Of a DNA stretch of 64,000 nucleotides, positions 54,761 through 63,833 are shown piece by piece; positions within the stretch are counted from its first letter, which is position 1; each line of letters opens with the position of its first letter. Under the pieces are notes generated by a model. It was given only the letters and a program-made list of their open reading frames with translations, searched no databases and was not told the DNA's origin. Origin of the DNA: Chloroflexi bacterium TSY. GTDB taxonomy: Bacteria; Chloroflexota; Anaerolineae; Caldilineales; Caldilineaceae. Location of the stretch: contig JAHBNG010000049.1 in NCBI GenBank assembly GCA_019217005.1, positions 30,805 through 94,804 of the forward strand, in the 5' to 3' direction. Position numbers and translations under genes: made by a program.

Positions 54761-56164
54761 ATGCAATTGCCGATAGTGAATGTAGCGCCACTGGTCAGGG
54801 AGCATAGCGAAACCTTTCGTTCAGTATTTGCCAATCGTAAACAGTTTCGCCACTTTGAAAACTATCTGACGGGTCTGATGGTCTTGGACAACAAAAGCAT
54901 GGCAAATATTGCCCGCTGCATTCTAGATAGTGCAGATAAGACGAATATATCACGGTATTTGAGTGAAGCTCCTTGGCGAGCCGAAAAACTCAATGATGAG
55001 CGTATAGGTTACATGAAGTCAGAGACAGCACAATACCAACGTTCAGAGTCAGAATCGGTATTAGCGATTGACGATACACTATGTGAACACGTGGGAAGTC
55101 TGTTCGAGTATATCGATACACACTACAATCATAGCAATGGTCAGCATCCACTGGCTCATAACTTAGTCACAAGTCACTATGTCAGTGGCGCTGTTCGTTT
55201 TCCGGTCGATGCAAGTATCTACCGACGGTACGAAGAGTTTACCGACTGGGAAGCATTTGTGGAAAACCATTTCCCAGTGACTGAGATTCCCAAGAAAAAG
55301 AAAGAACGAACCGCTTTTCATAAACGAGTGGATAGCCACCTATTAACTGACCCCGCCTTTCGAGGGCTAGACGAAGCGTTTAAGACCAAGATAACCATTG
55401 CCAGTGAACTGGTTGAAAAAGCTGTTGAACGAACCCTTATCTTTGGTTGGGCTCTCTTCGATGGTTGGTATCTCGCTCCAGATCTTCTAGCTGTACTCGA
55501 TCGTCTGAATAAAGATTGGATCAGCATCTTGAAGTGCAATCGCAATCTGGAGACAAATAGCTTTCGTTTGCGAGATGAAGACGGTCAGCCGATAACTTTC
55601 GAGGGGCCACATATTAAAGTCAAAGAGTTGGTCCCCTACATCCCCCAGAATGCCTACAAACCTGTCACCATTGATGGTCGTACTTACTATACCTTTACCA
55701 TGACTGTGCGTATCCCTTCTATCGGCAAGGTATGCATCGTGATTAGTTTTGATAATCCTGAATTGCAAGGCAATTATGCCGTTTTAGTGACCAATCGCAC
55801 TGATTGTAATGCCAAACGCATTCTCTCGATTTACCTGCTTCGTTGGCCTATCGAGACGGTTTATCAGGATGGTAAACAACTGCTTGGCCTTGATGAATAT
55901 TGCATGCGAACTGCCCACGCCTTTCAAAAACATTGGTCTCTGGTCTTCGTGGCTTATTCTCTCTTGCACCTTGATTGTTTGGGACCATCATTGGCTAAAA
56001 CTCAATTCTCGCCCAGCAAATCCCTTGGTGAGGCTACTCGGCAGCAAGCTCAGTCACTAATTCAAGATCTCATCTTGACTGCACATCATGCCTTGAATGA
56101 CGGACAGGAGATTGCAGAGGTCTTCGCTACCCTTTTCGCCAAACAGCAGGCCTGCTCTGCTTAA
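54761..56164 (+). CDS. IS701-family transposase
   Basis: A complete 467-residue DDE transposase. The ATG has AAAAAGGAG upstream. The catalytic Asp pair is SVLAIDDTLCEHVGSLFEYI and IFGWALFDGWYLAPDLLAVL, and the Glu is in LRWPIETVYQDGKQLLGLDE. The terminal part (HALNDGQEIAEVFATLFAKQ) is also intact. A second, badly decayed relative of this family lies at 62213-63623 on the other strand. The enzyme is probably active, though its expression may be changed by the MITE in its leader. Confidence 0.85.
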   Translation: MQLPIVNVAPLVREHSETFRSVFANRKQFRHFENYLTGLMVLDNKSMANIARCILDSADKTNISRYLSEAPWRAEKLNDERIGYMKSETAQYQRSESESVLAIDDTLCEHVGSLFEYIDTHYNHSNGQHPLAHNLVTSHYVSGAVRFPVDASIYRRYEEFTDWEAFVENHFPVTEIPKKKKERTAFHKRVDSHLLTDPAFRGLDEAFKTKITIASELVEKAVERTLIFGWALFDGWYLAPDLLAVLDRLNKDWISILKCNRNLETNSFRLRDEDGQPITFEGPHIKVKELVPYIPQNAYKPVTIDGRTYYTFTMTVRIPSIGKVCIVISFDNPELQGNYAVLVTNRTDCNAKRILSIYLLRWPIETVYQDGKQLLGLDEYCMRTAHAFQKHWSLVFVAYSLLHLDCLGPSLAKTQFSPSKSLGEATRQQAQSLIQDLILTAHHALNDGQEIAEVFATLFAKQQACSA

Positions 56165-56189
56165 TTTTGACTTTGTCAAATCCGGCACC

Positions 56190-56482
56190 TGCTCAAAATA
56201 CAACTATCGAGTACCTAATACAAGAGTCCGAAATATATATGAAAAAACTCGATCATAATAATGCCTATCCAATCTGCTTTGATATTATATGTAATGTTTT
56301 TCATATACTTTCGGAAGATTGGGATTTGGCCAGGTCAATTAGCCAATTAATTGATGGCGATACAAGTGGTTGAAGATGGCGAAGTATTAACTGAACTTTT
56401 GAAAAAAGAAGAAAGTGCCCGAGAAAAAGTTGACAAAAAACCAGAACTAATCAGAAAAAGGGGTTATGAACTCGATTTTTGA
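56190..56482 (+). pseudogene. Gene remnant downstream of the IS701 copy
   Basis: One frame gives TTIEYLIQESEIYMKKLDHN, then FHILSEDWDLARSISQLIDG. A second frame continues with VVEDGEVLTELLKKEESARE and ends at RGYELDF. The two join if one base is shifted around 56356. The AT-rich, helical character resembles the sensor pieces before the IS, but no family is recognised. There is no start codon with a ribosome binding site for the first part. Confidence 0.3.
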
Positions 56483-56958
56483 GATTTTGGGGTCGTCGAT
56501 CTGAGCGACTCAAGGTGTTTTTTCAGCCGTGTAGTTGTAGCAATCGGTCTCTTGTCGGCGTTGGTATATATGGCGCTGAGGTCCCGTTTAGGCTTTGGGT
56601 CAGTGATGTCACGAGGCTTTTCTGGGCTGGGATTGTTTGCAATGTTCCCGCCGTCCGAATTGTGGATCTCACAGTATGTTGGCAAGGCGAACTTGCCTGT
56701 GAAATTGGGCAGGTGCAGGTTGATTGGCATCGGTGTGGCCCGCCGCCAACATTGCGTCCATGCGACAAAACTGATCAAGGCTTTAATGGAAGTTTCGTGG
56801 GAATCAATGTCGGTTCCGTAGGTGGGAGTCACGGGCTGAGTGACCGTTTTGCGCATGACGCCGGCGTTGGACGAAAAACGTAAGGGAAAAGTAAAGCGGA
56901 AATAGTACATCTGGGTGATGGAAGAGGGGCAGAAAACGAAGTAAAGTAAGGAAATGCT

Positions 56959-57276
56959 GGGGTGGTTCATTTTAGGCGGACAATTAGGTTTACATTTTTG
57001 CGGGGTGGTTCAAAATTAGGTTTACACTTTTGATATATAGACAAAAATCTATATGAGACCGTTTTCTCTCTGAGAACCGGCGAAATCAGAGAATATAAAC
57101 GTTCTTTCTGTTTCTAAAAGTGTAAACCTATCTATCCAGCTAAAATGAACCACCCCATTTTTGCAAAGAGAAAAGATGTTTATATTTTCTACTTTGAGCC
57201 ATGCTCAGGCAGAAAATGACCTCATATAGATTTTTATCTATGTATCAAAAGTGTAAACCTAATTCTGAACCACCCC
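56959..57276 (+). repeat. MITE-155a copy 4, itself interrupted by copy 5
   Basis: The outer element spans GGGGTGGTTC (56959) to GAACCACCCC (57276), flanked by the perfect 8-bp duplication GAAATGCT (56951-56958 and 57277-57284). Without the nested copy and its duplication it is 155 bp. The right duplication contains the ATG of the IS91-type transposase, and the left one still has AAGG before ATG. The 56483-56958 stretch between the previous gene remnant and this element holds overlapping frames but none I can support. Confidence 0.95.
57002..57156 (-). repeat. MITE-155a copy 5, divergent subfamily, nested
   Basis: 155 bp with the same ends but a clearly different interior (ATATAGACAAAAATC, CTCTGAGAACCGGCGAAATC). 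It is flanked by the perfect 8-bp duplication ATTTTTGC (56994-57001 and 57157-57164), which lies inside copy 4. The insertion order is therefore certain: copy 4 first, then copy 5. Confidence 0.95.
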
Positions 57277-57279
57277 GAA

Positions 57280-58644
57280 ATGCTCAGTGGAAACTTCATC
57301 GATGTAGGAACAAAGAAGCCAGAGTTGGACTTAGCCGATATCTTCCATGAGTATTTTGAAGAGTATCGGAGGGTATATGGATGTAATGCAGATGAGATGC
57401 GGGCAGTGAACGCAATCCTGAAATGTCGGACCGCTCAGATGGGCGGTCTTTTGCGTGTATGTGATGAGTGTGGGAAGTGGCAATTCATCTGGAAAGCATG
57501 TAAGAACCGGAACTGTAATAAATGTGGAGCATTTGAGAAGGCGAAATGGTTGAGTGGATTGACGACGAGGTTATTGCCGACGCATTATCACCAAGTGGTC
57601 TTGACAATCGACCATGAGATCAACGAGATCGCGTATCATAATCAGAAAGTGATATACGATATCGTATTCAAGACGGCGAGCGAGACGCTGCAGGAATTTG
57701 GGAGAAGATATTTAGGAGGGGTGATCGGGTTTACCGGAGCGCTGCATACGTGGGGACAGCAAGTGCAACCGCATATCCATCTGCATTGTATGGTAATAGG
57801 CGGTGCGTTGGTGGAGACAAGTGAAGGGTATGAGTGGAGGGGAAGTCAGCCCACCTTTCTCTTTCCAGTGGTGGAACTGTCGGCAGCGTTTCGAGATGCG
57901 TTTTGTGACGAAGTGCTGAAAGCGTATGAGAAGGGAGAGATCGGATTAAGCGGTCGGTGTATGAATGAGGATGTGGCGAAGTTGGTGGAGCGGATGCGAG
58001 CGCGCAAGTGGGAAGTCTATATCCAGAAGCCACCCCAGATTGAGGTTGCGCCAAATGAGATACCGCCCGAATCTGATGATGGGCGGAACACAATCCTAGT
58101 GGAGCCAGACCCGAGGGCGTTACAAGAGCGCTTACTCGACCCGGTCCATCTGGCTGACTATTTGGGACGCTATGTGCATCAGAGCGCCATCTCCAACAGT
58201 CGGCTGATAGAAATGGCTGATGGGGAGGTGACATTCAACTATTATGACAATCAAGACAAAGATGAGAGTGGACGGGGCACGCTGCAAGAGATGAGTCTCT
58301 CTGGTGTTGAGTTTATCCGACGGTTCCTGTGGCACGTCTTGCCCAAGGGCTATGTACGTATCCGTCACTATGGACTACATGCCAGCAGCTGTCGCTTGAA
58401 GTTGATGCTGGCGCGCTTCCTGCTCGATTTGCCCTTGGAGCTACCACCCAAGCCCATTCTGGACTTGGCCCAATGGCTGCAATCCTTGGGACAAGATGAC
58501 CCCAACTGCTGTCCCTTCTGTCAACATGGAACTATGCGCCAGCAAGCAACCTTTGGTCCACTCTCTGGCTGGCGCCTCATGCTTCTCATCATGCTCGGTG
58601 TTGCTGTCCAGGGCCAACTGGCTGCGCATGAGGTGCCTACATGA
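57280..58644 (+). CDS. IS91-family HUH/Y1-type transposase
   Basis: A 454-residue rolling-circle-type transposase. An N-terminal zinc-binding region has CDECGKW and CKNRNCNKC. The HUH metal site is QPHIHLHCMV. The Tyr region is LADYLGRYVHQSAISNSRL, and VRIRHYGLHASS and the C-terminal CPFC complete the family pattern. The ATG lies in the target duplication of the MITE, so its original ribosome binding site is now about 320 bases away and the present start has none. The ends of the IS were not located; IS91 elements lack terminal inverted repeats. Confidence 0.85.
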   Translation: MLSGNFIDVGTKKPELDLADIFHEYFEEYRRVYGCNADEMRAVNAILKCRTAQMGGLLRVCDECGKWQFIWKACKNRNCNKCGAFEKAKWLSGLTTRLLPTHYHQVVLTIDHEINEIAYHNQKVIYDIVFKTASETLQEFGRRYLGGVIGFTGALHTWGQQVQPHIHLHCMVIGGALVETSEGYEWRGSQPTFLFPVVELSAAFRDAFCDEVLKAYEKGEIGLSGRCMNEDVAKLVERMRARKWEVYIQKPPQIEVAPNEIPPESDDGRNTILVEPDPRALQERLLDPVHLADYLGRYVHQSAISNSRLIEMADGEVTFNYYDNQDKDESGRGTLQEMSLSGVEFIRRFLWHVLPKGYVRIRHYGLHASSCRLKLMLARFLLDLPLELPPKPILDLAQWLQSLGQDDPNCCPFCQHGTMRQQATFGPLSGWRLMLLIMLGVAVQGQLAAHEVPT

Positions 58645-59139
58645 CCTTCTCCATTCGATTCTCGCCCGATACTCGGGAAGGGATGAGTCTCGCTTGCGTT
58701 AGATTTGCATGTACCATTTGACAGAAATCTCTGCATTTGATGGCACAGAACAGATGGTTTGTGGTAGAATGAAGAGGCGTGGAAGGCAGATAGTTTTCAT
58801 GTAGAGAGATGCACGGCATCGCAAATTCCATAGAGACCCACTTCGTCCAACAGGCAGTCAACCGGACCCGCAACAGAACGAATGGGCGATGGGGTCTTCT
58901 CGCTTTGGCTTCAGTTGATGGACTCTCTTTTTTCACGTTCTTGCGGGCCGGTTACTGAAGCGTTGGTGGCTTGCGGGTTGATCTAGCTCATTGGCTTGTT
59001 GACATTTCCATCAAAACTCACGACACATTTGATGTTTGTCAAAATAAGTAGCAGACACTCGATTTTTGTTATACTTCCAGAAGCAATTTTAGGTTCACAA
59101 GAATTATGATAGCTTATTTATAAAAGACGGGAAAACTCA
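58645..59139. other. Spacer after the IS91-type transposase
   Basis: About 500 bases with no frame I can support. GTTCTTGCGGGCCGGTTAC occurs near 58940 and could belong to the end of the IS91-type element, but I cannot prove it. The sequence TTATACTTCC near 59070 is AT-rich and might include a promoter for the downstream cassette. Confidence 0.3.
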
Positions 59140-60378
59140 ATGTACCTTACTTCGTTAAACGTCAAGCATTTTCGTAGTTTGTTTGATGCCGAGCTTATGC
59201 TCAAACCCATAACTATTCTCATAGGTCCGAATGCTTCTGGAAAATCTAATCTATTTAAAGCTTTACGGTTCTTGCATGAAGGTATTGCCGGTGACATCCA
59301 AGATTGGCAAGCTTATGATGGGCAAATGGAGCAGATTTTATGGTATGGTTATGATGATTATGGAGTACGCCCTGATACTTTGGATTTTGCCTTAACGTTT
59401 GCTCAGTCATTTGAACAGCCTGCGTGGAATCGATATTCGGTTGCTATTACCCGACACGATTATTTATACGTTCAGAATGAATCATTGGAAATCAACAATG
59501 TCGATACTGACAGACCGCAGGTATACTTTGAGCGAATGGAGGAGACCGTCAAACAACATATAAGCCAGCGTGGGACACTTTATAAAACCCCACACTCAAT
59601 GCAAGCAAGATCCAGTCGTTTATTGCATTTGCGGGAAGATGGACCAAGTTTGAAGAATCGCAAGGCTCGGGCTATCTATGAACATATACTTGGTTGGCGT
59701 TTCTTTGATATTGACCTTAACAAAGCTCGACAGGCATCTTTCATCCCCGAAGTCCCAGAGGAGGTGCCGCCATTAGCTGGTGACTGTAGTAATCTAAGTG
59801 CGTTTCTGTACGCATTAGTACAGCTTTCATCTGATGAACTTGACTTGATTAACGATGCGATGACTAATCTGATTGAATTGCCCCAATCCATCTTGGTCGA
59901 GCATGACGCGGAACGCGGTGGCCAGAATGCACGCTACCAATTTATTGAACAGCCTTTTGGAGAAAATAGATATGTTCCACCTGAAAGCATGTCTGATGGG
60001 ACTATTAGATTACTAGGGATATTGTCACTGTTATTAGCTGATCATACATCATCACTTGTCTGTTTGGAAGAGCCAGATCATGGCCTTCATCCACGCTTAA
60101 TGATTTATCTAGCGGATATTTTACGGCAAGCAGTAGAAATAAATGATGCCGATAGACAAGATGATGAGAATAAGCTACAACAAATAATTATCACCACGCA
60201 TAGTGCTGAATTCATGGATTGCTTTGATTTAGATGCCGAATCTGACTATTTACAAGTATATATAGCCGATCGCGATCAACAAGGCAGAACAGATTTTGTC
60301 CCTGCAACATCTGAAGAGTTTGCACCTTGGCTCGAACGGTATCGACTTAGAGAAGCAATCCGACGCAACATGATATAA
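59140..60378 (+). CDS. AAA ATPase of the AAA_21/AAA_15 (RecF/OLD-like) type
   Basis: A 412-residue ABC-fold ATPase. It starts MYLTSLNVKHFRSLFDAELM, the usual opening of SMC/RecF-like defence ATPases. Walker A is ILIGPNASGKSNLFKAL (residues 28-44). An inserted helical arm lies between residues 60 and 270. The signature-like helix is PPESMSDGTIRLLGILSLLL, Walker B is LVCLEEPDHGLHPRLM, and the switch His is IITTHSAEFMD. It has no TOPRIM domain of its own; the next gene supplies one, as in PARIS (AriA/AriB), Gabija-like and other anti-phage pairs. It is first of three tightly packed genes with 11-base gaps. Confidence 0.85.
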   Translation: MYLTSLNVKHFRSLFDAELMLKPITILIGPNASGKSNLFKALRFLHEGIAGDIQDWQAYDGQMEQILWYGYDDYGVRPDTLDFALTFAQSFEQPAWNRYSVAITRHDYLYVQNESLEINNVDTDRPQVYFERMEETVKQHISQRGTLYKTPHSMQARSSRLLHLREDGPSLKNRKARAIYEHILGWRFFDIDLNKARQASFIPEVPEEVPPLAGDCSNLSAFLYALVQLSSDELDLINDAMTNLIELPQSILVEHDAERGGQNARYQFIEQPFGENRYVPPESMSDGTIRLLGILSLLLADHTSSLVCLEEPDHGLHPRLMIYLADILRQAVEINDADRQDDENKLQQIIITTHSAEFMDCFDLDAESDYLQVYIADRDQQGRTDFVPATSEEFAPWLERYRLREAIRRNMI

Positions 60379-60389
60379 AGGGCATAGTT

Positions 60390-61076
60390 TTGGCAAACAT
60401 CCAGCTTTTCGTAGAAGACGAACTAAGTGAGGCATATGAGCATTTGACGTCAAATGCGCTAGGGATCAAACAGCTACGACGAAGAAGTAAGGGCAAACAA
60501 ATTAGAGCATCGAAACTCGATGTTAATGAATATATTGATGTGAATAGTTTGTTGGATCTGACTTATAGAGCTGCTAGAACAGGTGCTTCTCAGGTGTTTT
60601 TCATACTCGACGAAGAAGATCCTCAAAGATCGCCTGAGCGTGCAACAATTCAAAGACAGTTCAAACAAGCATTTGAGGCTTTATGTCGCGAAATTGAACG
60701 TCTACCCAAGAGTAAGATCAGGGTCGTCAGAGTTGTTTGCAAAACCTGTTTGGAATGTTGGCTACTGGCCGATCCAGCAGCAGTTGTTTCTGCCGCAGGA
60801 GCTCCTAAATCTTATTCACCGAAGAGTAGCACTACAACAACTTATGGCCCGCGACAAGCGCGCGATCAAATTGCCCATATCTTCAATGAAGTAAACCGGC
60901 GTCAGCGTAATAAGAAAAGAAGAGGCGGTCGCAGTGTCAAATCCGAAGGAGCAAAAATAGCTGGATACGTCGATCTCGATAGAGCTTCTAAGAATAATTA
61001 TAGCCTTGCATATTTCTGTGATATGCTCATCAATAAACGCGATGGCTGCAAGCATAGCTTTCCAGAACATAGTTGA
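60390..61076 (+). CDS. DUF4276/TOPRIM-like partner of the AAA ATPase
   Basis: TTG start with AAAGGG upstream, 11 bases after the ATPase stop. The 228-residue protein begins MANIQLFVEDELSEAYEHLT, where the Glu of FVEDELSE is the expected first TOPRIM acidic residue. FFILDEEDPQRSPERA gives the DxD-like pair. CKTCLECWLLADPAAVVSAA matches the E-x-W-L-L-x-D stretch of DUF4276 proteins. These are predicted metal-dependent nucleases acting with an ATPase. The rest is basic and ends with a Lys-rich arm (QRNKKRRGGRSVKSE), as in a nucleic-acid binder. Family placement is by eye. Confidence 0.7.
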   Translation: MANIQLFVEDELSEAYEHLTSNALGIKQLRRRSKGKQIRASKLDVNEYIDVNSLLDLTYRAARTGASQVFFILDEEDPQRSPERATIQRQFKQAFEALCREIERLPKSKIRVVRVVCKTCLECWLLADPAAVVSAAGAPKSYSPKSSTTTTYGPRQARDQIAHIFNEVNRRQRNKKRRGGRSVKSEGAKIAGYVDLDRASKNNYSLAYFCDMLINKRDGCKHSFPEHS

Positions 61077-61087
61077 TCTAAATTCCG

Positions 61088-62212
61088 ATGTCAAACCCTT
61101 TTAGCCCCCTACAAGATGCTTTAAAAATATTATGTACAGAAGCTGAGGTTCTGCCCGCTACTGGACAAGCAACAGTTGACTTGGTCATGCCTGATTTAGA
61201 AGAGATTTACGATCGACAGACAGGGGGAATGGCTACAGTTGGCAATATTTGGGAGGTTCCAAGCCGAACTCTTTACCGTGCCGTGAAACCTATTCACCGA
61301 CTTGATAAACATCTGTTACGTTACTTCGTGGACGGTTCTGCGCTAACCTACTTCATCGGTACTGTACTTGAACAGGAGCGCTCAACACCAGTTCAACTTT
61401 CCCAAGTAGGGGCGGCTATGGTTTATCGACACGATGATGGCAACATAAGTGTTGCCAATGCTAATCACAGCGTACTGCTAACACTTGAAAAAAAAGCTTT
61501 GTCTGATGATTTATGGTCGAAAGTAGAGCAAACCATTAGCCGAATCAAAGGGTTTAAGCTTTGCGATAGTGCTACAAATAACGCTTACACAGATGCAATG
61601 AACTTGCAAGAGGCCCGCCCACGCGGTGCTCACTGCGCAAACTGGCATATGCGAGAACTTGAAAAAATCTTATCCAAAGATGTTGGAAGAGACCAAAGTG
61701 ACTGGCTGGTAATTGATGGCAGTCTAGGCAATGAATATGAAAACTGGAAAAGTCCACCTGTAATCGGGGTTGCGAAGACTTTTCGTCGGGATAGTCAATT
61801 TGAATTAGGCACAGGTCCACGAGCTAAAAAGTTGAGCCTCTATGGGTTATTAAAAGATTTGGGAGAAAATCAGCGTACCGTTGTCTTTTCACGAAAGCGC
61901 AAGGATGGAAGCAACGAAGGCAAAATCTTGTTTTGGTATGTACGAATACGTCCTCAAAAGGGGTTAGATTACCCTTTAATGGGTGTAATCAAGGCTGAAA
62001 TGCCAAACCCAAGTCAGCAACCAGTGGGCAGCGATCTAATTGACGAAATCAGTGGTTGCTTAATTGCAGAACGCAGCGTTGCACCTCATGGTCGAGATGG
62101 TCGCTGGCATGCTCACTTGTATCCCATTTATATTGCTGAACGTGTAATTCGAGGGCGATTTTATTCAGAAGAAATGCTTAATACTACTGTGCATCAAGTA
62201 AAGGCTCGATAA
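61088..62212 (+). CDS. NurA-like nuclease
   Basis: A 374-residue protein following its neighbour by 11 bases. The pattern fits NurA, a 5'-3' nuclease that works inside a HerA ring. The first metal Asp lies in LLRYFVDGSALTYFIGTVLE, the second in DWLVIDGSLGNEYENW, and PPVIGVAKTFRRDSQF is the GVxK strand after it. The end, HLYPIYIAERVIRGRFYSEE, matches the NurA tail (P-Y-x-I-A-E). NurA normally needs HerA; a probable HerA-like start appears at 63834 after an inserted, decayed IS. The window shows no other partner. No clear ribosome binding site lies before the ATG. Confidence 0.7.
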   Translation: MSNPFSPLQDALKILCTEAEVLPATGQATVDLVMPDLEEIYDRQTGGMATVGNIWEVPSRTLYRAVKPIHRLDKHLLRYFVDGSALTYFIGTVLEQERSTPVQLSQVGAAMVYRHDDGNISVANANHSVLLTLEKKALSDDLWSKVEQTISRIKGFKLCDSATNNAYTDAMNLQEARPRGAHCANWHMRELEKILSKDVGRDQSDWLVIDGSLGNEYENWKSPPVIGVAKTFRRDSQFELGTGPRAKKLSLYGLLKDLGENQRTVVFSRKRKDGSNEGKILFWYVRIRPQKGLDYPLMGVIKAEMPNPSQQPVGSDLIDEISGCLIAERSVAPHGRDGRWHAHLYPIYIAERVIRGRFYSEEMLNTTVHQVKAR

Positions 62213-63623
62213 TGTTCGATTTTTGCACAAGATAATGCGAGCGTTTAGCGGAAGCAAGACGACGTTGCTTGTAGCGAAGGCGCTCGATAGTCTCAGCGAG
62301 TGTCAAGACAGGTTTAGGCAGAACGGCATGGAGAAGTTCAACAACCGTGGCAAAGTGAGAGGGGGCATCATATTTGAGGAAAACTGAGAACGAGCCAAGA
62401 AACCAAAGGCCAAAATGACTAAGGTCATATGATGATGCCAACCGAGCCAACTGCGAGTTTCATATTCGTTGAGTCCGAGAAACTGCTTGGTTCAAAAATG
62501 GTTTCAATGGGCCAACGCAAAGCAGAAACAGTGGCGAAGTCATCCAAGGAAGTCTCAAGGGGTGCATTGGAGAGAAAGTATTGCAGAGAGCAATCGGGAT
62601 TGCGGCGGACGATGAGCCAGAGAGCAGAACCGGGGAGCCCATTGCGGACAGAGACAATGCGGCGACAAGCAATGGAAGCAACGATGAAGCCCTTGGAGCC
62701 CTCTTTGAGAACATGCTGTTGCCACTCATGCCCTGGAAGGTGTCAGCGAGTTGAGCAACGGTGAGGCGTAGGTTCACCAGGCCGGACGCGGAGCTTGAAG
62801 CTTTGCGCCCGCGTCCAGATGATGCGGGCAGATAGGTCTGGGGCTGGAGGTCCAGACACGAGTCTCTTTGGGCACTTCAGCAAAGTAGCTGTAAGCGGTT
62901 TGGCCATCAATGCAGGCAGATGAGTATCTTTGCCAAAGGCTTCATCCATAGTGATCCAGCGGATGGGCAACGCACCAGGGCGTGCGTCTGCTCAATCATG
63001 GACCAAGCCAATTCATTTTTTTGTTTGGAAGGTCAGGTCAGTGGGAAGACCGGTTTTGTACCGCTTCTCTGCATACTCATCACTAAACCATTCTTGGGGG
63101 ATATACAACCGACAGTTCAGTAAGGTATAGCCATGAGAGCTATTATATCCCAGGAAGACTCGGTTTGACAGTTGGCGATCTTGCCCAGTTCGCCACACCG
63201 CTGCCGCTTGACGCCCACTGACTCTTCTTCTCCTTGCTTGGGAATGTCGCTCCCATCCAGGAGTAAGACGCCATTTGCATCTCCCAACAACTCACCTGTC
63301 TGTCGAGTATGTTCCGCCAGCATCGCTTCACCTGCTCCAGCGGCTCTGACCCACAAAGCTTTGCAGGGCGTACACCCGATTCTCCTACTGTCGCCAGCGC
63401 GATGTTCTCGGCCGATTTGCGTTTGATTTCGGGGTCTAACAAGCCTCGCATGTAGTGGTACGCATGCTCTCTGAGCCACATGGCTGAAGTATGGACTATA
63501 TATGGCATGATACTCCTGGAGTTGGTCGGCCAGTGCCGCCAGTTGCTCTTCTGTCAGTTCCAGCAGCGGCGGGCTTTCCAGTTGGCTGTAGTCATATTGA
63601 TTGACTGCTTGAGCAAGTTTCAT
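62213..63623 (-). pseudogene. Decayed IS701-type transposase
   Basis: Read on the minus strand from 63623, pieces in several frames give [20 protein letters not shown] and [16 protein letters not shown], then LYIPQEWFSDEYAEKRYKTG. These are followed by IRWITMDEAFGKDTHLPALM and finally RWPIETIFE near 62500. All are recognisable blocks of IS701-type transposases in the right order, but with many frameshifts and stops. It fills the space between the NurA-like gene and the HerA-like start, so it inserted into the cassette. Terminal repeats were not recognised. The stretch 63624-63833 is non-coding as far as I can see. Confidence 0.8.
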
Positions 63624-63833
63624 CTTGATTTCCTTTCATCGAAGACTGCTTCATTTTATTGGCTCTTCAGTCTATCTCATTTTTCCTTTGCATTCTGTTT
63701 GCGTTTTGTTAGCAATATGCCCAGAAATATAACGAATTTCCTTTGTGTTTCACAATATATTGCTGCACAGTAGTATTAAGGCTGGCATTCGCTGGCCTTT
63801 TGATGCCATCACAGCCAATAATACCGAGGTATT

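Larger units (their letters stand above)
54526..56181 (+). mobile_element. IS701-type insertion sequence carrying a MITE-155a
   Basis: A full-length transposase gene lies between the possible ends ATTTGACAAAAG (54526) and, inverted, ATTTGACAAAG (56181). A clear target duplication was not found, so the ends are tentative. A MITE-155a has inserted between the left end and the transposase start. Confidence 0.5.

Noticed and set aside
56464..56970. 168-residue minus-strand frame between the IS701 remnant and the IS91 gene
   Set aside because: Its start lies in a MITE end, it is low-complexity and overlaps an equally long plus-strand frame; no family sense in either.
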